From an uncultured bacterium (GTDB lineage: Bacteria; Bacillota; Clostridia; TANB77; CAG-508), in contig CAJMRY010000008.1 of assembly GCA_905215935.1 (NCBI GenBank), forward strand, positions 1 to 59,072: 59,072 nt of DNA. Direction: 5' to 3'. The notes below the pieces were generated by a model. That model searched no databases, was not told the origin of the DNA, and saw only the letters and a program-made list of their open reading frames with translations. Shown in pieces: positions 37,526-46,498 of the stretch. The translations under genes were made by a program, and so were the position numbers. Within the stretch, counting starts at the first letter, position 1. Every line of letters begins with the position of its first letter.

Positions 37526-38005
37526 TTAAATATATAAAAATATTAATGTTGTTACTAATAAAAATCCTGTAGTCTTTGGATCTGATAATAACTCTTCATC
37601 AGAAATATTTGGTATTTGGCTTTCATCTTCTAATGTTATTTTGTAACTATCTACATTTTCAAAATTAAATTGAATTTCAAAGTCCCTTGTTGCATTTGGA
37701 GATAAATTTTCTACTTTTACATATTTTTTTCCAAGTAATACATCTCTTTCTGAAAAGAACTCAAATTTTAAATATTGCTTTTCTATTTCTTCTTCCGTAT
37801 TATTTAGTAAAGTACCTTTTATATATCCATTAATATATGTAGCCTTTCCTTCTTGTATCTTAATTTTAGGATTTGGAACATCTATAACAAATTTTGTTAA
37901 ATCATTATAAGTTGTTTTTATATATGCAAATGATGCAAAATCCACAAAGAAATATAAGGCTACAAATAATATTAAATATATAAGAAAAGTTTTCATTCTA
38001 TCCAT
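37526..38005 (-). CDS. Membrane-anchored FxLYD-like protein
   Basis: A 159-residue protein with an N-terminal hydrophobic anchor (MKTFLIYLILFVALYFFVDF), an extracytoplasmic beta domain (GYIKGTLLNNTEEEIEKQYLKFEFFSERDVLLGKKYV, with F/Y pattern like FxLYD domains) and a second hydrophobic segment at the C-terminus. Role unknown. It is directly downstream of lexA (24 bases) and may be cotranscribed with it. Confidence 0.6.
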   Translation of the reverse strand: MDRMKTFLIYLILFVALYFFVDFASFAYIKTTYNDLTKFVIDVPNPKIKIQEGKATYINGYIKGTLLNNTEEEIEKQYLKFEFFSERDVLLGKKYVKVENLSPNATRDFEIQFNFENVDSYKITLEDESQIPNISDEELLSDPKTTGFLLVTTLIFLYI

Positions 38006-38029
38006 AAAATTTTCTCCTTTTCTTAATAA

Positions 38030-38683
38030 TTACATTTTTCTAAAAACACCTGCTACTTTTCCTAAAATCTCGCAATTAGGAACTATAATTGGATCCATTG
38101 TACTGTTTTCTGGTTGTAATCTTATATGACCTTTTTCTTTATAAAAAGTTTTGACAGTTGCTTCATCTTCAATTAAAGCTACTACAATTTCTCCATTATT
38201 TGCTGTATTTTGTCTTTTTACTAGAATATAATCTCCATCTAGGATTCCAGCTTCTATCATACTTTCTCCGCTTACTGTTAGCATAAAGCTTTCACTATTT
38301 CCCACAAAATCTACTGGAATAGGAAATGTATCAGTTACATTTTCTACAGCTAAAATTGGCGCTCCTGCTGTTATTTTACCTATAACTGGAACATCTACCA
38401 TTTCTCTGCTAGTATATACTTCTTTAGTTTCTGGCTTCTTGTCTTCTTTTAATATACCTTTTAATAATCTTAAAGTTCTTCCTTTTTGAGATTCTTTTTT
38501 TATGTATCCTTTTTCTTCTAATTTTGCTAAATATCCATGTACAGTTGCTGTTGAACTTAAACCAACCGCCTTTCCTATTTCTCTTACAGATGGTGGATAA
38601 CTATTTGCTCTAATTTGTTTTTCTATAAATTTTAATATAGCCTTTTCTCTTTTATTTAAATCTTCAAATTCCTTTTTTCCCAT
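38030..38683 (-). CDS. lexA: SOS repressor LexA
   Basis: A 217-residue repressor-protease. The winged-helix N-terminus is SYPPSVREIGKAVGLSSTATVHGYLAKL, the autocleavage site is ITAGAPI (Ala-Gly), the catalytic serine sits in VSGESMIEAGI and the lysine in EDEATVKTFYKE. It represses DNA-damage genes until RecA-stimulated cleavage. The start at MGKKEF follows AGGGGGAAT; an upstream in-frame extension lacks support. I see no clear SOS box in its own promoter region, which also contains the upstream gene's terminator. Confidence 0.95.
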   Translation of the reverse strand: MGKKEFEDLNKREKAILKFIEKQIRANSYPPSVREIGKAVGLSSTATVHGYLAKLEEKGYIKKESQKGRTLRLLKGILKEDKKPETKEVYTSREMVDVPVIGKITAGAPILAVENVTDTFPIPVDFVGNSESFMLTVSGESMIEAGILDGDYILVKRQNTANNGEIVVALIEDEATVKTFYKEKGHIRLQPENSTMDPIIVPNCEILGKVAGVFRKM

Positions 38684-38730
38684 TAACAGATTCCCCCTAC
38701 AAAAAATTTGTTTTGTTAATTTTAACATAT

Positions 38731-38772
38731 AAAAAAAGAAATGTCAAACAAAAGTTTTGACATTTCTTTTTT
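38731..38772 (-). terminator. Terminator after the surface-protein gene
   Basis: An 18-bp stem: AAAAAAAGAAATGTCAAA (38731-38748) with its complement 38755-38772. Confidence 0.85.
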
Positions 38773-38813
38773 ATTTATATAATAAAACTCTACTAAATCT
38801 TCTAGTAATCTTC

Positions 38814-40310
38814 TTATTTAATTCCATTATATCTTCTATATCCTAAATATCCCATTGCTCCAATTACTACAATTAATGCAAATACAATTGGCATTGTAGC
38901 TTTTATACCTGTTTGTGGTATTTTTTTATCTGAAGTAGTATTGTCTTTTTCATTTGTATTATCATCACTTAATTTGATATCTGCAAAAGAAAAGTGTACT
39001 AATTCATTTCCTGATTTTCCACTATTATCTTTATAAATAGCAACATCTTCTAATTCATTATATTTACCATTTTGTGTATCTGCTATCATATATACAAAAT
39101 AATACCCATCTTTTTCTATATTTACATCTTTAACTAAATTATAGTTTAATCCATCTACTGTAATTGTTCCTTCTTTTAAATATTTTGACTCTTTAGCATA
39201 TTTTAATAATTTAGAAAAGGCAACATCAGAAGATTCATTTTTAAACGCTTTTAGTATATCATTAGAATTTATCTTTCCTAATTTATATGTGATTTGTCTA
39301 TCTTTTGACATTACTATTTTATTTGATACCATTGTTTTATTTACATCATATAACCAAATATCCAATCTGTTTCCTAATGTTGGCAATTCTGGATTATTTA
39401 ATTCTTTTCCATTTACAATTACTTTTTCCTTACCATTATTAACTGTAGAAGTTATCTTTTCAATAATATATACATAATTTTTTCCTGCTAACTCTAGATA
39501 GTTTTTATTTATATTACCTGATAACTTTCCATCTGAGTTCTTACTTAAATATGTAACACCTTCTGTTTTTGATGTCACCTCTTCATTTTGCTTTTTTGAG
39601 ATATAGATATAATATTGTCTATTTTCTTTTGGTTCTAAATTTGTTTGTATTTTCATTAAATTCAATGCACTTGCTGATGCTTTTAAATCTATTTTTGAAC
39701 CATCTGTCCATGCAATTGAATCTGTTTTATCTTCTGATGGTGGTGTTGGTTTTTTGTCATCATCTGAATCATCATCAACTGGTGGTTTACTAGGATTACT
39801 TGAATCTAATACTGTTCCTTTATAACTAATATCAATTTCCTTACCGCCAATTAATTTAGCTTTTCCTGTTATTACTGCAGTTCCAGGTTTTTGTGCTATC
39901 CATCCACCATTTTCAATTTTTATTACTGATGGATCACTGCTTTTTAGGTTTTCTATAGTATATCCTGTTGTTGTCATTTTAGTATTTACACTCATTTCAA
40001 ATGGTGTTTCTCCAAATTGTAATTCATAAATATCTCCACTAATGGTTTTATAATACCAATATCCACATGTAGGTGTACTAACTTCTCTAGTAATTGTTTT
40101 TGAATCTTTTACTGTATAATGATTAGATTCTGCACTTTCCTTAGCTTCAGCTGTTAAATCTTGACTAAATTTAAAAGTTACAACTACCTTTTTATCTTTA
40201 ATCTCACCATATGTTACTGTAGCATTATAAGTTGCTGCATTTACAGTTGTTGCTAATGCTAAAACGAATGCAAAAGCAAAAGCCATAATAATTAATTTTA
40301 CTTTTTTCAT
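38814..40310 (-). CDS. Sortase-type cell-wall surface protein
   Basis: A 498-residue exported protein. The signal peptide is MKKVKLIIMAFAFAFVLALA with cleavage near NAA. The stalk includes an acidic, proline-rich linker (around residue 175-200). The C-terminus carries a sortase-like signal KIPQTG, a hydrophobic segment (PIVFALIVVIGAMGYLGY) and a basic tail RRYNGIK. IPQTG is a variant of LPXTG, so covalent wall anchoring is likely. The N-terminal region (YNATVTYGEIKDKKVVVTF) is an unassigned beta domain. No adhesin or enzyme family is recognised. Confidence 0.8.
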   Translation of the reverse strand: MKKVKLIIMAFAFAFVLALATTVNAATYNATVTYGEIKDKKVVVTFKFSQDLTAEAKESAESNHYTVKDSKTITREVSTPTCGYWYYKTISGDIYELQFGETPFEMSVNTKMTTTGYTIENLKSSDPSVIKIENGGWIAQKPGTAVITGKAKLIGGKEIDISYKGTVLDSSNPSKPPVDDDSDDDKKPTPPSEDKTDSIAWTDGSKIDLKASASALNLMKIQTNLEPKENRQYYIYISKKQNEEVTSKTEGVTYLSKNSDGKLSGNINKNYLELAGKNYVYIIEKITSTVNNGKEKVIVNGKELNNPELPTLGNRLDIWLYDVNKTMVSNKIVMSKDRQITYKLGKINSNDILKAFKNESSDVAFSKLLKYAKESKYLKEGTITVDGLNYNLVKDVNIEKDGYYFVYMIADTQNGKYNELEDVAIYKDNSGKSGNELVHFSFADIKLSDDNTNEKDNTTSDKKIPQTGIKATMPIVFALIVVIGAMGYLGYRRYNGIK

Positions 40311-40466
40311 TTTATCCCCCTCTAAAAATTAATTTATAAAACAACAATTTATCTTTTGTTTTACCTTTTAATACTAACACTATAAGACAAAAAAATAAAG
40401 ATTTTAAATAAAAATCTTTATTTTTAATCTTAATGTAACTTTTTTGTAACATTTTTGTAATATTTT

Positions 40467-41744
40467 TTAGTCATACCATTCTAGCTCCCAATCTACAACT
40501 CTAACAGTATCTCCCTCTTGTACCCCAGCTTCTTTTAACTTTTGATTTACTCCTAAACTATCTAAGCACTTTTGAAAATAATGCATTGACTCATTATCTT
40601 CTAAATTGACTCTTCTCATAACCCTTTGTACTGCTGGTCCATCTACTACCCACATATCTTTTTCTTTAAAAATAGTAAATCCTTCATCTTTTTCTTCTGA
40701 AATAGTATATATTTTTCTTTCTTCTTGTTTTACTAATTCTTCTTTTGGTAGTTCTTTTAAAACTTCAGAAACTCTGCTAAGTAATTCTTTTATACCTTGA
40801 CTGGTTGCAGCAGATATCTTATATATTTCCATATCATTTTCCTTTGCAAGATTTTCTAATTCTTTATATAAATCCTCATCCTGCATACTATCTATTTTAT
40901 TTGCAACTATTATTTGTTTTCTTTTGCTTAATTTTTCACTATATTTTTTTAATTCTTCATTAATTGTATTAAAATCTTGTACAGGATTTCTTCCCTCTAT
41001 TCCAGATACATCTATAACATGGAGTAAAAGTCTTGTTCTTTCAATATGTCTTAAAAATTGCAATCCAAGACCTGTTCCTTCACTTGCACCTTCTATTATT
41101 CCTGGAATATCTGCTATTACAAAGCTGTCTCCATATTCTGATTTTACAACCCCTAAATTAGGTTCTAGAGTTGTGAAATGATAATCTGCAATTTTAGGAG
41201 TTGCAGATGTCACAACAGATAAAAACGTTGATTTTCCTACGTTTGGAAAACCTATTAGTCCTACATCTGCAAGAAGTTTTAATTCTAGAACAATTTCTTT
41301 TTCTATTCCTTTTTCTCCACCTTGAGAGAAACGTGGGGCTTGTCTTGTTGAAGTTGCAAAATGAGAATTTCCTTTTCCACCTCTTCCACCTGGAAATATC
41401 TTTTCTACTTGATCTTTTTCTGACAAATCAGCTAAAATTCTTCCTGTTTCAGCTTCTTTAATAATAGTACCTATTGGAACTTTAATGTATAAATCTTCTC
41501 CGCTTCTTCCATAACGGTGATTCGCTTCTCCATTTTTTCCATTCTCTGCTTTAAACTTCTTTTTATATCTAAAGTCTACTAATGTATTTATATCTTTATC
41601 TACTATAAAATATACATCTCCGCCTTTGCCACCATCGCCTCCATCAGGTCCTCCAGCTGCTACATATTTTTCTCTTCTAAATGAAATGGCACCATCTCCT
41701 CCATCCCCAGATTTTACTAAAATCTTTGCATAATCGGTAAACAT
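40467..41744 (-). CDS. obgE: Ribosome-assembly GTPase Obg
   Basis: A 425-residue GTPase. The glycine-rich Obg fold is at the N-terminus (GGDGAISFRREKYVAAGGPDGG), the G domain has GFPNVGKST (G1), DIPGIIEGA (G3) and NKID (G4), and an OCT domain follows at the C-terminus. It acts in 50S subunit maturation and stress/sporulation control. AAGGAGG precedes the start. trpS lies upstream by 28 bases on the same strand, so the two are probably cotranscribed. Confidence 0.97.
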   Translation of the reverse strand: MFTDYAKILVKSGDGGDGAISFRREKYVAAGGPDGGDGGKGGDVYFIVDKDINTLVDFRYKKKFKAENGKNGEANHRYGRSGEDLYIKVPIGTIIKEAETGRILADLSEKDQVEKIFPGGRGGKGNSHFATSTRQAPRFSQGGEKGIEKEIVLELKLLADVGLIGFPNVGKSTFLSVVTSATPKIADYHFTTLEPNLGVVKSEYGDSFVIADIPGIIEGASEGTGLGLQFLRHIERTRLLLHVIDVSGIEGRNPVQDFNTINEELKKYSEKLSKRKQIIVANKIDSMQDEDLYKELENLAKENDMEIYKISAATSQGIKELLSRVSEVLKELPKEELVKQEERKIYTISEEKDEGFTIFKEKDMWVVDGPAVQRVMRRVNLEDNESMHYFQKCLDSLGVNQKLKEAGVQEGDTVRVVDWELEWYD

Positions 41745-41772
41745 TTTTTCCTCCTTTCACCATTCTTTAATC

Positions 41773-42783
41773 TTATTCAAAATAATTCAATTTCATAGCT
41801 TCTCTTACCTTTTTCATTGTTTCTGCAGCTATTTTTCTTGCATGATTTGTTCCTTCCATTAAAATATCCTTTACTTCATTTGGTCTTTCTTCATAATATC
41901 TTCTTTTTTCTCTTATTGGTCCTAACTCTTGGTTTATATTTTTTATTAATTGTCTTTTACAAGCAACACAACCTCTTTTTCCAGCTTTACATTCTTCACA
42001 TATTGTTTCTACTTCACCTTTACTAAATAAATTATGATAATATGAAACCATACAAATATTAGGATTTCCTGGGTCATCTTTTTTTATTCTACTAGGATCT
42101 GTAATAGCTCCCATTACTTTTTTAGTTATTTCTTCTTCTGGGTCTGATAAATATATTGCATTTCCTAAAGATTTTCCCATTTTTTCATTTCCATCTAATC
42201 CTTTTATTCTTTTTGCATCTGAAAGAAGAGCTTCTGGTTCATATAGAGTTTCTCCATAAATGCTATTAAATTTTCTAACTATCTCTCTACATTGCTCTAT
42301 TAATGGAAGTTGGTCTTCTCCAACTGGAATTATTGTTCCTTCAAAAGCTGTTATATCTGCTGCCTGGCTTACAGGATATCCTAAAAATCCATATGTTACA
42401 CTTTCTCCAAACAGATCTCTTTTTTGTGATATTTCTGTTTTTACTGTTGGATTTCTTTGTAATCTCGCAATTGTAACAAGATTTGAATAGAAAACTGTAA
42501 GTTCTGCAATTTCTGGTATCATAGATTGTAAGAAAAATGTTACTTTATTAGGATCAATTCCAACTGCTAATTCATCCATTACTATCTGACTTACATTTCT
42601 TTGTACCTTTTCTGGATTATTAAAATTATCTGTTAAAGCTTGAACATCTGCAACTTCTATAAAAGTCTCATGTTCATCTTGTAACTTTACTCTTGATTTT
42701 AATGAGCCAAAATAATGTCCTATATGTAATTTTCCTGTAGGTCTATCTCCTGTTAAAATACGTTTTTTATTTTTGTCAATCAT
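41773..42783 (-). CDS. trpS: Tryptophanyl-tRNA synthetase
   Basis: A 336-residue class I synthetase with HIGH-type motif PTGKLHIGHYFGSL and KMSKS-type KMGKS (GNEKMGKSLGNAI). A Cys-rich segment CEECKAGKRGCVACKRQ (~260-276) is typical of the clostridial TrpRS subgroup and could bind zinc or an Fe-S cluster. It charges tRNA-Trp. No T-box leader is visible in the short upstream region, which instead holds the terminator of the next gene. Confidence 0.95.
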   Translation of the reverse strand: MIDKNKKRILTGDRPTGKLHIGHYFGSLKSRVKLQDEHETFIEVADVQALTDNFNNPEKVQRNVSQIVMDELAVGIDPNKVTFFLQSMIPEIAELTVFYSNLVTIARLQRNPTVKTEISQKRDLFGESVTYGFLGYPVSQAADITAFEGTIIPVGEDQLPLIEQCREIVRKFNSIYGETLYEPEALLSDAKRIKGLDGNEKMGKSLGNAIYLSDPEEEITKKVMGAITDPSRIKKDDPGNPNICMVSYYHNLFSKGEVETICEECKAGKRGCVACKRQLIKNINQELGPIREKRRYYEERPNEVKDILMEGTNHARKIAAETMKKVREAMKLNYFE

Positions 42784-42869
42784 TTTATCCCTCTCTTTTC
42801 TATATATCTCTTGTTATTTTTTTTACTAATTATACTTTATTTTATACCCATTTGCAAGATGATACTATA

Positions 42870-42903
42870 AAAATGGAAAGTTTATAACACTTTCCATTTT
42901 CTT
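42870..42903 (-). terminator. Terminator after the M23-dockerin gene
   Basis: AAAATGGAAAGT (42870-42881) pairs with ACTTTCCATTTT (42889-42900). Confidence 0.82.
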
Positions 42904-42911
42904 TTTTATTT

Positions 42912-44711
42912 TTATCTACTTCCATATTGTTGTAGTACCTTTGTCAATTCAATTATATCATGTAAATCTACTTTTCCGTCATTATTAACATCATATTTAC
43001 TATTATATTCTTTTTTTGTTGCATTTATCATTAATTGAACATCATTTTTATCTATTTTCTTATCATTGTTAACATCATATTTTAATAGTTCTGTTAATTT
43101 TTCCTTAGTCTTTATAGTACGCATTTTTTGGGAACATTGATTTATCACCCATACATCCTGTATATCTATTTTCCCATCCATATTTACATCTGCATTCATT
43201 ATTTGTTCTGTTGTATATTTTTCTAAAGATTGTCCCGTAGATTGTGCTCTATATATTGAATATATTAGTGATACATCATTCATAGTAATTTTTCCATTAC
43301 TATCTATATCTCCACGATTATACTTTGCTATTCCTTCAAAAGTATTACTAATACTTATAGATTTTAATGAATTTAACTTCTTCTGCCATATCTTCACATT
43401 TGCTCTACGATATTCAGCATCCTTATTTACTACTTTTCCTCCATCTAATGAAATTATTGTCACATTTCCACTAAAGAATAAATCTATGTTATTATAATCA
43501 ACTTTATAACATAAACATTTGTCGCTTTCTGTAAGACCTGTGTAAGTAGCTAATATTTTTTTATTTCCCATTAAAATAGTTAAATCTGGAGCTTTTACTA
43601 CTTTTATTGGTTTATCAAAATAAATCTTAATATTTTCACAGTTTCCGGCTCTAGTAGATGAAATAGATTTAACTTTTGCTGCAGTAGCTATACTGTCTAA
43701 CTTTTTCTCAGATATTTTAAGTTTTGCATTACAATATTGAGCATCTTTATTTACAATTTGTCCTCCATCCAATGATTTAATTACTACTGAACCACTCAAA
43801 TCTTTATAATTTATTTGATAAAATAAACCTATTTTTCCTTTTTTCCCTATATATGTAGCTGTAACTTCTTTACCACCTACTGTCATTTTTAATTTTGGAA
43901 CTTTATTTACTTTTATTTCCTTGTCAAAAAATATATAAATATTTTCCACTAATCCATTTCTTTTTGTTGATATAAATCTAACTTTTGCTGCTTTTACAGG
44001 TGCACTTCCTATATATTTTTCGGGATCTAATGTCCTAGAATTATTTGTTGCTACTAATACATGTTGTCCATTATTATATTCTTCAATAGTAGCTGATTTT
44101 GAAGTTCTTATTTCAAAATGTAAGTGCATATGCCCCGAATCTCCACTACTTCCCATTTTAGCAAGACTTGTTCCAACTTTTACACTATCACCTTTCTTAA
44201 CTTTAATTGTTCCACCTTTTAAATGTGCATATAAAAAACATCTTCCTGTGCTAGTTTCTTGTATAATTATATAGTTTCCATATCCTCCACCATCATTTAA
44301 TCCTCCGTTTGTACGTCTTTGGTTTCTATCTGCATAATTTACACTTGGACTATATACTCTATTACCACTTGTGGCTATAACTTTTCCATTTACAACAGAT
44401 ACTACTTCATAACTATGACCATTAATACCTGTTATATCCATTCCAAAATGCGATTCACTTTTAGCGTAATATGCTTTTTCTTTTGGCCATTTATCATTAT
44501 CTACAATATATTCCCTACCATACTTACCATCACTTGCTGGTCCTGTTTGATTCGAACCATAATAACGATAATCTCTATAAGTTTCTTCACTGTTAGTTCC
44601 ACCTATCGGCCATCTATATGTTGTTGCAGCTTCTACTTTATTTATATTTTTTACAATAATTACTAATGCAATAAATATTAATGAAATTACTACTTTTTTT
44701 ATTTTACTCAT
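42912..44711 (-). CDS. Secreted M23 peptidase with dockerin repeats
   Basis: A 599-residue exported protein. A signal peptide (residues 1-28) is followed by an M23/LytM domain with HFGMDITG, NYIIIQETS, LYAHLKGG and HMHLHFEIR, the zinc and catalytic motifs. Two ~100-residue tandem repeats follow (AAKVRFISTKRNGLVENIYIF and AAKVKSISSTRAGNCENIKIY), then four dockerin-type calcium loops (DIDSNGKIT, DVNMDGKID, DVNNDKKID, DVNNDGKVD). It likely cleaves peptidoglycan cross-links or stem peptides at the cell surface. The dockerin loops suggest attachment to a partner or calcium stabilisation. Confidence 0.88.
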   Translation of the reverse strand: MSKIKKVVISLIFIALVIIVKNINKVEAATTYRWPIGGTNSEETYRDYRYYGSNQTGPASDGKYGREYIVDNDKWPKEKAYYAKSESHFGMDITGINGHSYEVVSVVNGKVIATSGNRVYSPSVNYADRNQRRTNGGLNDGGGYGNYIIIQETSTGRCFLYAHLKGGTIKVKKGDSVKVGTSLAKMGSSGDSGHMHLHFEIRTSKSATIEEYNNGQHVLVATNNSRTLDPEKYIGSAPVKAAKVRFISTKRNGLVENIYIFFDKEIKVNKVPKLKMTVGGKEVTATYIGKKGKIGLFYQINYKDLSGSVVIKSLDGGQIVNKDAQYCNAKLKISEKKLDSIATAAKVKSISSTRAGNCENIKIYFDKPIKVVKAPDLTILMGNKKILATYTGLTESDKCLCYKVDYNNIDLFFSGNVTIISLDGGKVVNKDAEYRRANVKIWQKKLNSLKSISISNTFEGIAKYNRGDIDSNGKITMNDVSLIYSIYRAQSTGQSLEKYTTEQIMNADVNMDGKIDIQDVWVINQCSQKMRTIKTKEKLTELLKYDVNNDKKIDKNDVQLMINATKKEYNSKYDVNNDGKVDLHDIIELTKVLQQYGSR

Positions 44712-44822
44712 ATTTCCAACCCCTTCCAGACATAATTATACCACTTTTTGGTAGTCTTCGTCAATGTTTTATGTAAATTTGTTTGTCGTTAATTATTATT
44801 GTTTCTATTTTTAATATAACGC

Positions 44823-44882
44823 AAAAATGATTATATAATTACACTATTAATTACTAATAGTTCACATTATATAATCATTTTT
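44823..44882 (-). terminator. Terminator after rpmA
   Basis: AAAAATGATTATATAAT (44823-44839) pairs perfectly with ATTATATAATCATTTTT (44866-44882). Confidence 0.87.
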
Positions 44883-44886
44883 ATAT

Positions 44887-45144
44887 TTATTCTGCTGGAT
44901 AAACACTAACCTTTTTCTTGTCTCTTCCAAGCCTTTCAAATTTAACTGTACCAGTTACTTTTGCGTATAATGTATCATCGCTTCCGATACCTACATTTGT
45001 TCCTGGATGGATTTTTGTTCCTCTTTGTCTTATTAAGATATTTCCTGCTTGAACTAATTGTCCATCAGCTCTTTTTAACCCAAGGCGCTTTGATTCACTA
45101 TCTCTACCGTTCTTAACGCTACCTTGCCCTTTCTTATGAGCCAT
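44887..45144 (-). CDS. rpmA: Ribosomal protein bL27
   Basis: An 85-residue large-subunit protein beginning MAHKKGQGSVKNGRDS. Most Firmicutes L27 carry an N-terminal extension ending in FFA that the protease Prp removes. Here there is no extension, and there is no prp gene between rplU and rpmA (only 44 bases). The mature N-terminus that reaches the peptidyl-transferase centre is thus encoded directly. Confidence 0.97.
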   Translation of the reverse strand: MAHKKGQGSVKNGRDSESKRLGLKRADGQLVQAGNILIRQRGTKIHPGTNVGIGSDDTLYAKVTGTVKFERLGRDKKKVSVYPAE

Positions 45145-45188
45145 GTTTATTCACTCCTTCCATTTTGTAGATTGTAAAACTTTATTAT

Positions 45189-45536
45189 TTACGCTTCTAC
45201 TGTTTCTTTTGCTTTTTTTGCAGAAGCTGTTTTTATTGTTGTTATTTCAACCTTTGTATATGGTTGTCTATGTCCTTGTGTTCTTCTGTAGTTTTTCTTA
45301 GCTTTATATTTGTAAACGATAATTTTTTTACCTTTACCATGGCTAACTACTTTTCCTTCTACTTTAACGCCTTTTACATATGGAGCTCCTACTTCTACCT
45401 TACCTTCTTCAGATACTAAGATTACTTTATCAAAAGTAACTTTTTTACCTTCTTCAGCGTCTAATTTTTCGAAGAAAACTACATCTCCTTCTGTAACTTT
45501 GTATTGTTTACCACAACTTTCGATTATTGCGTACAT
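45189..45536 (-). CDS. rplU: Ribosomal protein bL21
   Basis: A 115-residue protein with MYAIIESCGKQYKVTEGD, VSHGKGKKIIVYKYKAKK and NYRRTQGHRQPYTKVEI, the standard L21 sequence. It binds 23S rRNA domain VI. It is first in the rplU-rpmA operon and is preceded by an L21-type leader. A short Lys/Ala-rich C-terminal tail is present. Confidence 0.97.
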   Translation of the reverse strand: MYAIIESCGKQYKVTEGDVVFFEKLDAEEGKKVTFDKVILVSEEGKVEVGAPYVKGVKVEGKVVSHGKGKKIIVYKYKAKKNYRRTQGHRQPYTKVEITTIKTASAKKAKETVEA

Positions 45537-45660
45537 TTAAGTACACCTCCCTTTATATGTATACTCGCTAAGCATAAAATACTAGGTAGCTAAATAATTT
45601 TAGCATTTTAGGTACCCGACTCAGGCGGCTTACAGATGTATATTTTACCATAGTAGGCAA
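45537..45660 (-). promoter_or_regulatory. Probable L21 autoregulatory leader
   Basis: On the reverse strand the region upstream of rplU contains GCCGCCTGAGTCGGGTACC, then complementary segments around CTAAAATGC...GCTAGTA-like sequence and a GGGAGGTG ribosome site. The position and the GCCTGAGTC core resemble the L21 leader of Firmicutes, where L21 represses its own synthesis. I have not folded it formally. Confidence 0.6.
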
Positions 45661-45731
45661 GCTTTGTCAATCATTATTTATATATATTTATAAGTATTAT
45701 GAAAACCTTTACTACAATTCATATTTCACTT

Positions 45732-45914
45732 AAAAGTACATACTAGCCTAACAATAGTTATATATTTATAAATTTAAACCAATCGCCGACTCCTCACATT
45801 TCGACATTAACTAAATATAAAATGCGTGGTATTAAACTTATTCATAGCTGTCACCCGCCACGCTTCAAGATTGGTTTAAATTTATAAATATATAACTATT
45901 GTTAGGCGGTAACA
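45732..45914. repeat. Hairpin repeat, copy 4
   Basis: Flanks are AAAAGTACATACTAGCC and GGCGGTAACATT. The outer arms are CCTAACAATAGTTATATAT and its complement ending ACTATTGTTAGG. The core begins AAACCAATCGCCGA and ends CACGCTTCAAGATTGGTTT, with an inner ATGCGTGG/CCACGC pairing. Confidence 0.82.
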
Positions 45915-45920
45915 TTGTCT

Positions 45921-46295
45921 CTATTTTTCACTTCTAATATTTACAATCTTAGGCTTATTAGTTATAAATCCCATCTTCAATTTTACATCAACATGAACAT
46001 TCGGATATTCCTCTGTTACATTTACACTATCTGCATTTATTCCACTCCATAAATCAAACAAAACTTTATGTTCTCCAATACTTACTGGCACTTCTAATGT
46101 TCCATTATTAGAAATACTACCTACTACTTTTCCATCTACATATACCATTATATCTATTAAACAACCAACAAAGCGTCCTATTCTATGAAATGTTATTTTT
46201 CCCATTTTACTATTTGATCTTTGTATTTCTTTTCCACAACTTGTGCAAAAATTACTATCATTTGGAACTTCTTTTCCACAATTTGTACAAAACAT
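45921..46295 (-). CDS. Zinc-ribbon protein with PEGA-like beta domain
   Basis: A 124-residue protein. The N-terminal zinc ribbon is MFCTNCGKEVPNDSNFCTSCGKE. The following beta domain contains VYVDGKVVGSISNNGTLEVPVSIGEHKVLFDL, which resembles a PEGA-type repeat. Function unknown; such proteins are cytoplasmic or membrane-linked accessory factors in clostridia. ATG 46295 follows GAGGTGATAAAA. Confidence 0.65.
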   Translation of the reverse strand: MFCTNCGKEVPNDSNFCTSCGKEIQRSNSKMGKITFHRIGRFVGCLIDIMVYVDGKVVGSISNNGTLEVPVSIGEHKVLFDLWSGINADSVNVTEEYPNVHVDVKLKMGFITNKPKIVNIRSEK

Positions 46296-46498
46296 TTTTA
46301 TCACCTCTAGTATTACTTTAACATATAACTATATTTGTTTACAATACTTATCTGTAGCTTTTTATTATCTGAATTATTGTATTTTATGTTAATTTATGTT
46401 ACAATATGGTTAATGTACTAACATTTAGCAAATATTCCTTTTTCAGTTTGCAAATCGTTGCACCAATAGTACAAATTTTATTTTTGGAGGAAATTTCC

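Noticed and set aside
44319..44666. Plus-strand frame of 115 residues within the M23-dockerin gene
   Set aside because: It is a shadow of a strong minus-strand gene: low-complexity Ile/Tyr/Thr composition and no ribosome site.
6067..45914. Hairpin repeats as integron attC sites or as a known riboswitch class
   Set aside because: The ends vaguely recall attC (GCCTAAC, GGCGGTAAC), but no integrase or cassette array is present and the stems are far longer and variable. I recognise no riboswitch core.
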